DNA from: an uncultured Glaciecola sp.
Lineage (GTDB): Bacteria > Pseudomonadota > Gammaproteobacteria > Enterobacterales > Alteromonadaceae
Assembly (NCBI GenBank): GCA_937125395.1
Contig: CAKZLI010000023.1
Location: forward strand, 1 to 64,000
Direction: 5' to 3'
DNA: 64,000 bases
Part shown: in pieces, positions 57,607-64,000 of the stretch
Layout of the letters: every line of letters begins with the position of its first letter
How positions within the stretch are numbered: position 1 is the first letter of the stretch
Position numbers and translations under genes: made by a program
Notes under the pieces: generated by a model
Told to the model about the DNA's origin: nothing
Seen by the model: only the letters and a program-made list of their open reading frames with translations
Database searches by the model: none

Positions 57607-58611
57607 ATGAGCAAACCCATTGTATTAAGCGGCTGTCAGCCATCAGGTCAACTTACCATAGGCAATTATTTTGGCGCTTTAAAGCAGTGGGTCGCGATGC
57701 AAGCAACACACGATTGCATGTATATGATTGTTGATTTGCACGCCATTACCGTTCGTCAAGATCCACAAGCGCTCAACAATGCCTGTCTTGATGGCCTAGC
57801 GTTATACCTTGCATGTGGCATTGACCCACAACAAAGCACCATCTTTATGCAATCACATGTGCCAGAACATGCTCAACTAGCTTGGGTACTTAATTGTTAT
57901 ACCCAAATGGGTGAGCTCAATCGGATGACGCAATTCAAAGATAAATCAGCAAAAAACACAAGCAATATCAATGTCGGTTTATACAGTTATCCAGTATTGC
58001 AAGCTGCCGATATACTATTATATCAAGCCAACGAAGTGCCTGTAGGTGAAGACCAAAAACAACATTTGGAGCTGACGCGTGATATTGCGACGCGATTTAA
58101 TAATGCATACGGTGAGACATTAACAATACCCAATCCGCATATTCCCCAATCAGGTGCCCGGGTAATGAGCTTACAAGAGCCCACTAAAAAAATGTCTAAA
58201 TCAGATGATAATCCGAATAATTTTGTTGGATTGTTAGAAGATCCCAAAAAAATCAGCAAAAAAATCAAACGTGCTATGACCGATTCTGATGAATCAGCTA
58301 ATATTTTTTATGATGTTGAAAACAAAGCAGGTGTATCCAACCTACTTTCATTATTGTCATGCACAACGGGGCAAAGCATTGCCGATCTAGTTCCGCAGTA
58401 TACCGATAAAATGTATGGCCATCTAAAAGGCGATGTAGCTGAAGCTGTTGTCGAATTAGTGACGCCAATTCAAGCGCGTTTTAACGAAATCAGACACGAC
58501 CGCACTTACCTTGATGAAGTCATGCAGCAAGGTGCGGCTAAAGCATCTGAACGGGCAGCCAACACATTAGCAGCAGTCTATCAAGCGGTTGGTTTTATCC
58601 CGGCTAGATAG
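57607..58611 (+). CDS. trpS: Tryptophanyl-tRNA synthetase
   Basis: This class I synthetase charges tRNA-Trp. The 334-residue product has [17 protein letters not shown] with the HIGH-like TIGN motif, MVGEDQ-like [15 protein letters not shown], and KKMSKS (about residues 195-200). It lies 9 bases after rpe and 12 before pabA. Confidence 0.97.
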   Translation: MSKPIVLSGCQPSGQLTIGNYFGALKQWVAMQATHDCMYMIVDLHAITVRQDPQALNNACLDGLALYLACGIDPQQSTIFMQSHVPEHAQLAWVLNCYTQMGELNRMTQFKDKSAKNTSNINVGLYSYPVLQAADILLYQANEVPVGEDQKQHLELTRDIATRFNNAYGETLTIPNPHIPQSGARVMSLQEPTKKMSKSDDNPNNFVGLLEDPKKISKKIKRAMTDSDESANIFYDVENKAGVSNLLSLLSCTTGQSIADLVPQYTDKMYGHLKGDVAEAVVELVTPIQARFNEIRHDRTYLDEVMQQGAAKASERAANTLAAVYQAVGFIPAR

Positions 58612-58623
58612 GCTAGGACCGTT

Positions 58624-59217
58624 ATGCTTTTATTAATCGATAATTACGATTCGTTTACCCACAATCTTGCACGCTATTTTGTCGAGTTAGGCCAAGAGGT
58701 GCAAGTTGTGCGTAATGACGCGATCACATTGGCCCAAATTGACGCGTTAGCGCCGGAGTACTTGGTTTTATCACCTGGTCCTTGTACCCCCAATGAATCA
58801 GGTATAACACTTGCGGCCATTGCGCATTTTGCAGGGAAGATCCCGATGTTAGGGGTGTGTTTAGGACACCAAGCCATTGCGCAAGTATTTGGCGCAACTA
58901 TTCAATCAGCCGGCGCAATCAAACATGGTAAAACCGCGTTAGTAACACATAACACAGGGCATTTATTTACCGCTATCAACAATCCGTTTACCGCGACCAG
59001 ATACCATTCCTTGATTATCGAGAATACAACATTAAGCACCAATTTCAGCGTGACTGCATGGTGTGAAACAACTTTAGCTGACGGCATACAACTGACCGAA
59101 ATCATGGCGATAGAAGACCCTTCTCAACATATCTATGGGGTGCAATTCCACCCAGAATCATTACTCACTGAGCAAGGGCATGATATTTTAGCTAACTTTT
59201 TAAGCTGCACTGCCTGA
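58624..59217 (+). CDS. pabA: Aminodeoxychorismate/anthranilate synthase component II
   Basis: A 197-residue class I glutamine amidotransferase that supplies ammonia for aminodeoxychorismate (folate) or anthranilate (tryptophan). It has [28 protein letters not shown], the nucleophile cysteine in GVCLGHQ (about residue 80) and VQFHPES. The neighbouring argD, as in E. coli, favours PabA over TrpG. Confidence 0.94.
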   Translation: MLLLIDNYDSFTHNLARYFVELGQEVQVVRNDAITLAQIDALAPEYLVLSPGPCTPNESGITLAAIAHFAGKIPMLGVCLGHQAIAQVFGATIQSAGAIKHGKTALVTHNTGHLFTAINNPFTATRYHSLIIENTTLSTNFSVTAWCETTLADGIQLTEIMAIEDPSQHIYGVQFHPESLLTEQGHDILANFLSCTA

Positions 59218-59381
59218 ATAAATTATTTTGACATATTTAGTCGATTCTCTCGTTATGCCTAAAAACTAATAATTCGTTGCCTATTGTGGCACGGTAATGT
59301 GTTCTTGATATTTGCAACTACATACTTATGCGCTTTTTATGCAAATCCACTCAAAGCCCTGCTATGCCTAGGCTAAAAGCA

Positions 59382-59410
59382 TTTACAAGGGGCTAAAAAA
59401 AGCCTATTCT
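59382..59410 (+). promoter_or_regulatory. Putative sigma-70 promoter of the argD-ast genes
   Basis: TTTACA (59382-59387) and TATTCT (59405-59410) are spaced by 17 bases, about 30 bases before the argD ATG. The spacer holds part of a TAGGCT/AGCCTA inverted repeat. An AT-rich stretch upstream (59320-59345) faintly resembles an ARG box. No sigma-54 promoter like that of the E. coli ast operon is seen. Confidence 0.55.
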
Positions 59411-59445
59411 GTCACCATAAACAGACTTTTATAAAGGTGTATCAC

Positions 59446-60675
59446 ATGCAAGTAACTCGCGAATTATTTAATGAAGTAATGGTGCCAAACTACAACCCTG
59501 CGGCGATGATCCCCGTTCGCGGAGAAGGCTCTAAAGTATGGGACCAAGCAGGCAAAGAGTATGTCGATTTTGCTGGTGGTATTGCCGTAAATGTTTTAGG
59601 GCATTGTCACCCTGAACTAGTGAGTGTGCTTAAAGAACAAGGCGAAAAGCTATGGCATTTATCCAATGTGTATACTAATGAGCCTGCTATCCGCTTAGCT
59701 AAGAAACTTAACGATGCGACCTTTTCAGAGTGTGTCTACTTTGCCAACTCTGGTGCAGAAGTGAACGAAGCCGCATTAAAGTTAGCGCGTCGTTGGGCAC
59801 TGGATCATTATGGTTCTGAAAAAGACCAAATCATTGCATTTAACCAAGGTTTCCATGGTCGTACTTTCTTTACCGTTACCGTTGGTGGTCAAGCCGCATA
59901 CTCTGATGGATTTGGTCCTAAGCCAGGCGGTATCGATCATACTCCGTATAATGACTTAGCCGCGTTAGAAGCGATTATGTCTGATAAAACCTGTGCGATT
60001 ATGATGGAACCATTGCAAGGTGAAGGTGGCATTATTTGTCCTGATCCGGCTTTTGTTAAAGGCGTGCGTGCGTTATGTGACAAGTTTAATGCGTTACTTA
60101 TTTTTGATGAAGTACAATCAGGCGTAGGTCGTACTGGCGATTTATTTGCTTACATGGGATTAGATGTGATCCCTGATATTCTAACATCTGCTAAATCTCT
60201 TGGTGGCGGTATTCCAATCGGCGCAATGCTGACCACTAAAGCAATCGGCCAGCACCTTAAAGTAGGTACTCATGGTTCTACCTATGGCGGTAACCCACTG
60301 GCTTGCGCTATCGCAGAGCGTGCGATTGATATTATCAACACGCCCGAAATTCTTGCTGGCGTAAAAGCAAAAGAAGCATTATTCCGCGAGCACCTAGAAC
60401 GCATCAATAACAAATATAACGTTTTCTCCGAAATACGTGGAAAAGGCATGTTATTGGGCTGTGCAATGAATGAAAAATACCAAGGCCGAGCGCGTGATTT
60501 TATGGTCGCAGCAACGGCTAAAGGCACAATGTGCTTGGTAGCTGGTGCAAATGTCGTCAGGTTTGCTCCTTCATTAGTGATCCCAGATGCGGACATTATT
60601 GAAGGACTTGCTCGTTTTGAAGCCGGTATTGCTCATGTACTTGAGCAAGACGCTCTGCAAGCTCAAACGGCATAA
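59446..60675 (+). CDS. argD: Acetylornithine/succinylornithine aminotransferase
   Basis: A PLP enzyme that acts on N-acetylornithine in arginine synthesis and on succinylornithine in the AST degradation pathway. The 409-residue product has [28 protein letters not shown] [22 protein letters not shown] and the PLP lysine in [10 protein letters not shown]. The ATG 8 bases after AAAGG is chosen over a GTG three codons earlier. Being first of an argD-astA-astD group suggests a dual role (AstC). Confidence 0.94.
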   Translation: MQVTRELFNEVMVPNYNPAAMIPVRGEGSKVWDQAGKEYVDFAGGIAVNVLGHCHPELVSVLKEQGEKLWHLSNVYTNEPAIRLAKKLNDATFSECVYFANSGAEVNEAALKLARRWALDHYGSEKDQIIAFNQGFHGRTFFTVTVGGQAAYSDGFGPKPGGIDHTPYNDLAALEAIMSDKTCAIMMEPLQGEGGIICPDPAFVKGVRALCDKFNALLIFDEVQSGVGRTGDLFAYMGLDVIPDILTSAKSLGGGIPIGAMLTTKAIGQHLKVGTHGSTYGGNPLACAIAERAIDIINTPEILAGVKAKEALFREHLERINNKYNVFSEIRGKGMLLGCAMNEKYQGRARDFMVAATAKGTMCLVAGANVVRFAPSLVIPDADIIEGLARFEAGIAHVLEQDALQAQTA

Positions 60676-60686
60676 GTGGGCTTGTT

Positions 60687-61709
60687 TTGAGTATCAATAT
60701 AATAAGACCTATTGCGGCAACTGATTTTTCCGCACTATATGACATTGCTCAAGAATCAGGTGTCGGCTTTACGTCATTGCCAGTCAATGACACCTTGCTA
60801 GCAAACAAAATCTCCCGAGCAGAATCGTCATTTACCAAAGACGTCAAAACGCCAGGTGATGAAGGCTATTTATTTGTTATGGAAGACACCACAACCGGAA
60901 CGGTTGTAGGTACTTGCGGCATTGAAGCAGCGGTCGGTGTAACCGATGCATTTTACCATTATCATGTTGGTCAAGTCGTGCATGCCTCGCGTGAATTAGA
61001 CATTCATAATACTGTGGATATCTTAACGGTGTGTAACGATTACACCGGCGTCAGTGAGATTTGTACGTTGTTTTTGCGTGAGCAGGCTCGATTGCCAAAT
61101 ATGGGTAAGTTTTTATCCAAAGTGCGTTTTTTGTTTATTGCTGAGCACCAACATCGCTTTACCGAGCGTGTATTCGCTGAAATGCGTGGGGTCAGTGACG
61201 AACAAGGTAGTTCACCATTTTGGGTTTGGCTCGAGAAACACTTTTTTTCTATGGATTTTCCTACTGCAGATTATTTAACAGGTATCGGCAACAAAGTATT
61301 CATTGCTGAATTAATGCCTAAATACCCAATCTATGTGAACTTACTGTCACAAGAAGCCCAAGCTGCGATTGGCCATGTACATGAAAAAACTAAACCTGCA
61401 TTGGCGTTGCTCAAAAACGAAGGGTTTAAATATCGCGGTTACGTCGATATCTTTGATGCCGGCCCAACTATGGAAGCGGACATAGACACACTCAAAACCG
61501 TCCGTGAATCACAGCGTAAGCCTGCGCTAATTGCGACGATTAACCCACAAGCGCCGCTACATATTATTATTAATACACTTGTGAGTGATTTTCGTGGTGT
61601 CTTACAACCATTAGAAATTACCGATGAACATATTTTGATATCACATGATACCGCCAAAGCACTCAATGTGAGCAATGGCGACATGATCAGAATTGCTCCA
61701 CTAAAATAA
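60687..61709 (+). CDS. astA: Arginine N-succinyltransferase
   Basis: AstA transfers succinyl from succinyl-CoA to arginine, the first step of AST degradation. The 340-residue product has the family features GVGFTSLPVND, STFTKD-like SSFTKDVKTPGDEGYLFVMED, GTCGIEA and FLSKVRFLFI. The start is TTG, 11 bases after argD. astB and astE are not in the window. Confidence 0.95.
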   Translation: MSINIIRPIAATDFSALYDIAQESGVGFTSLPVNDTLLANKISRAESSFTKDVKTPGDEGYLFVMEDTTTGTVVGTCGIEAAVGVTDAFYHYHVGQVVHASRELDIHNTVDILTVCNDYTGVSEICTLFLREQARLPNMGKFLSKVRFLFIAEHQHRFTERVFAEMRGVSDEQGSSPFWVWLEKHFFSMDFPTADYLTGIGNKVFIAELMPKYPIYVNLLSQEAQAAIGHVHEKTKPALALLKNEGFKYRGYVDIFDAGPTMEADIDTLKTVRESQRKPALIATINPQAPLHIIINTLVSDFRGVLQPLEITDEHILISHDTAKALNVSNGDMIRIAPLK

Positions 61710-61747
61710 GCCATCAAACTGGCACATAACGACAGGATTTAAGCACT

Positions 61748-63214
61748 ATGCACACGCATTTTATTAATGGCCAATGGCTTGCTGGCGATGGCGCAGCAAT
61801 GATTTCAACCGATCCGGCAAAAAATCTTACGATTTGGCAAGGTCAAGCCGCAGCACCCGCTCAAGTCGACCAGGCAATCACTGCTGCTCGCGCTGCTTTT
61901 TCAAGCTGGGGCGCATTAACGTTTGCTGAGCGCTTAGACTATGTCCTACGTTATGAGCAACAATTAAAAGACAATCAATCTGAACTTGCTTTGGCTATTG
62001 CCCAAGAGACCGGCAAACCGTTATGGGAAACGGCGACAGAAGCTGGTGCGATGGTGGGTAAAATTGCTTTATCCGTAAAAGCGTATCAAACTCGTACAGG
62101 GATTACCGAAAACCCAATGCCATTAGGTAAAGCGTTTATCAGACATAAACCACATGGTGTTGTTGCAGTCTTTGGTCCATATAACTTCCCAGGCCATTTA
62201 CCCAACGGACATATCGTGCCCGCTTTATTAGCCGGCAACACAATCGTCTTTAAACCATCAGATCTTACCCCGATGGTCGCTCAAACGATGATCGCATTAT
62301 GGGAAAAAGCCGGCTTACCAGCAGGCGTACTTAATCTGGTGCAAGGTGATGTAACAACCGGTAAAGCGTTAGCTGCCAATGAACAAATCGATGGCTTATT
62401 TTTCACTGGTTCGTCGACTACCGGTAAGTTATTGCATGAACAGTTTTCAGGTCATCCAGGCAAAATACTCGCACTTGAAATGGGCGGTAACAATCCATTA
62501 ATCGTCGCTGAAGTCAATGATATCGATGCAGCAGTCCACGACATTGTCCAATCGGCATTTGTCACATCTGGGCAACGCTGTACCTGTGCCCGTCGTTTAT
62601 TTATTCCAAACACGGTGCAAGGTGATGCCATCTTAGCCCGCTTAATTGCAGTAACGAAGGCCATTGATGTGGGTATTTATGATGCAGAGCAGCAACCTTT
62701 TATGGGTGCAATGATCTCTACCCGAGCCGCGCAAATGATGGTATCTGCTCAGCAACAACTGATTGAGCTCGGTGCTACTGCGTTAGTCGAATTAACGCAT
62801 CTAAACACAGATACTGGACTAGTCTCTCCAGGCATTATTGATGTTACTGCGATGCTTGATGTGCTGCCAGATGAAGAGCATTTTGGGCCTTTACTCAAGG
62901 TTATTCGATATGACGAGTTTATGCATGCCATTGCAGAAGCAAATAACACTACGTATGGTTTGTCGGCTGGATTAATTGCCGATGATGCTGGCTTATACGA
63001 CGTGTTCTTTCAACATATTCGTGCTGGGATCGTGAACTGGAATAGACCGATTACCGGTGCCAGTGGTGCTGCTCCATTTGGTGGGATTGGTGATAGCGGT
63101 AATCATCGAGCTAGTGCATTTTATGCTGCTGATTATTGTGCTTATCCCGTCGCTTCGGTCGAGCTAGAAAATAGCACATTACCTGGCACGTTTAACCCTG
63201 GGTTACATTTTTAA
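61748..63214 (+). CDS. astD: Succinylglutamate-semialdehyde dehydrogenase
   Basis: AstD oxidises N-succinylglutamate semialdehyde with NAD in the fourth AST step. The 488-residue aldehyde dehydrogenase has [24 protein letters not shown], the general base in LEMGG (Glu244) and nucleophile in SGQRCTC (Cys278). It lies 38 bases after astA. Confidence 0.96.
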   Translation: MHTHFINGQWLAGDGAAMISTDPAKNLTIWQGQAAAPAQVDQAITAARAAFSSWGALTFAERLDYVLRYEQQLKDNQSELALAIAQETGKPLWETATEAGAMVGKIALSVKAYQTRTGITENPMPLGKAFIRHKPHGVVAVFGPYNFPGHLPNGHIVPALLAGNTIVFKPSDLTPMVAQTMIALWEKAGLPAGVLNLVQGDVTTGKALAANEQIDGLFFTGSSTTGKLLHEQFSGHPGKILALEMGGNNPLIVAEVNDIDAAVHDIVQSAFVTSGQRCTCARRLFIPNTVQGDAILARLIAVTKAIDVGIYDAEQQPFMGAMISTRAAQMMVSAQQQLIELGATALVELTHLNTDTGLVSPGIIDVTAMLDVLPDEEHFGPLLKVIRYDEFMHAIAEANNTTYGLSAGLIADDAGLYDVFFQHIRAGIVNWNRPITGASGAAPFGGIGDSGNHRASAFYAADYCAYPVASVELENSTLPGTFNPGLHF

Positions 63215-63252
63215 GACTTAGTTCATATACTTATCTTGCAAGGAGCAATGCG

Positions 63253-64000
63253 ATGCATACTAACACTACCGATTTGTTTACTGGTTTATGGCTAGATTAC
63301 TTAGCCATAACCCCTTCAGCAAAAAAAGTTCACGCCTTATTGCAACAGCATGATGGTCAGGCAACTATCGTCAATGATCACATTGCTTTACGTACAGTGA
63401 ATTTACCTGGGCTGAATGTTGCTAGTCTAGCGCAGCATTTTACCGCATTAGGTTATGTACAAAGCGGCGAATATGATTTTGCCAGCAAAAAACTCGATGC
63501 ATGGCATTATCAGCATCCTGACCTGACTCTACCAAAAGTATTCATCAGTGAGCTGCGTGTGAATGAGTTATCTAGTGCAGCCCAAACGATTATTCAGAAG
63601 ATGATCGCACAAATGCTGCCAGACGCGGTGCAAGCCGATGATTTTTTGTATTCAGGCACGCATTGGCAAGTAAGTAGTCAAGACTATCAAACCTTATTGC
63701 AAGAGTCTGAATATGCTGCTTGGTTATCAGCTTGGGGATTTCGGGCTAATCACTTTACCGTAAGCATTAATCACCTACACACGTTTAGTGAGTTGACGGA
63801 TGTCAATGATTTATTGTTAGCGAATGACTTTAGACTTAATACTGCTGGCGGGATTATTAAAGGCGGAGCGGAAGTCTGCTTAGCCCAATCATCGACCATG
63901 GCAGATAGCATGCCAGTGGCGTTTACCGACCAGACCATTGCCATTCCAAGTTGTTTTTATGAGTTTGCTCAGCGTTATGCGATGGGTAATGGTGAGCTAT
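63253..64000 (+). CDS. DUF1338-domain protein (3' end outside window)
   Basis: The first 249 residues of a protein resembling the DUF1338 family, which includes the iron-dependent 2-oxoadipate dioxygenase/decarboxylase HglS of lysine catabolism. Candidate metal ligands are the His in NDHIALRT and in FRANHFTVSINHL. AGGAG lies 7 bases before the ATG. It is 38 bases after astD and probably in the same transcript. Its role there is unknown. Confidence 0.82.
   Translation, partial: MHTNTTDLFTGLWLDYLAITPSAKKVHALLQQHDGQATIVNDHIALRTVNLPGLNVASLAQHFTALGYVQSGEYDFASKKLDAWHYQHPDLTLPKVFISELRVNELSSAAQTIIQKMIAQMLPDAVQADDFLYSGTHWQVSSQDYQTLLQESEYAAWLSAWGFRANHFTVSINHLHTFSELTDVNDLLLANDFRLNTAGGIIKGGAEVCLAQSSTMADSMPVAFTDQTIAIPSCFYEFAQRYAMGNGEL

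Noticed and set aside
59320..59345. ARG box upstream of argD
   Set aside because: The best alignments match only about 10 of 14 bases and the candidates overlap, without the 21-base phasing seen at argC.

Overview
The window looks like chromosomal core DNA of a marine gammaproteobacterium, most likely of the Alteromonadales. Four things point there: gene orders shared with E. coli and Vibrio or Shewanella; MotX, a part of sodium-driven polar flagellar motors; a long TonB-dependent receptor beside a TPR-sulfotransferase; and moderate-to-low GC. I see no prophage, insertion sequence, CRISPR array, toxin-antitoxin pair or defence island.

Layout. 1-6470 (minus strand): spc and alpha ribosomal operons from rplN to the start of rpsD, with an S4-type translational control leader before rpsM. 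The S10 operon that normally lies upstream is absent. In its place are rlmB and rnr, then a GGDEF protein and motX behind a sigma-28-like promoter (6790-12406). 12441-14698 (plus): ubiD and fre. 14786-19886 (minus): a cold-shock gene with a structured leader, ilvIH, a DUF4442 protein and a TPR-sulfotransferase, followed by a TonB receptor (20012-22456) and tRNA-Gly next to orn. 23459-27076 (plus): rsgA, psd, a DMT transporter and a glycerophosphodiesterase. 27114-31314 (minus): a MerC-domain protein behind a Zur-like box, yibQ, envC and gpmI. 31490-33752 (plus): the conserved yibN-grxC-secB-gpsA set. 33780-35830 (minus): trmL, a PldB-like hydrolase and a GrpB-family protein. 36207-42975 (plus): a complete argCBFGHA operon with two tandem ARG boxes and a 250-base structured leader. 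42972-46730 (minus): azlCD and mrcA. 46838-55324 (plus): pilMNOPQ, aroK, aroB, damX and dam. 55299-56649 (minus): DUF2970, an unrecognised small protein and a TorF-type porin. 56929-59217 (plus): rpe, trpS and pabA. 59446-64000 (plus): argD, astA, astD and a truncated DUF1338 gene, i.e. arginine/ornithine catabolism by the succinyltransferase route.

Most genes are well-known housekeeping functions. I did not find a clear undescribed multi-gene system. The best leads are regulatory or structural: a possible flagellar-regulon diguanylate cyclase downstream of motX; the Zur-like box before the MerC gene; folded leaders before csp, argC and ilvI; a 156-bp palindromic element between pilQ and aroK; and the split of the S10 and spc operons. 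Promoters, operators and folds were read by eye and are inferences. Protein calls rest on motifs and family resemblance, not on searches.
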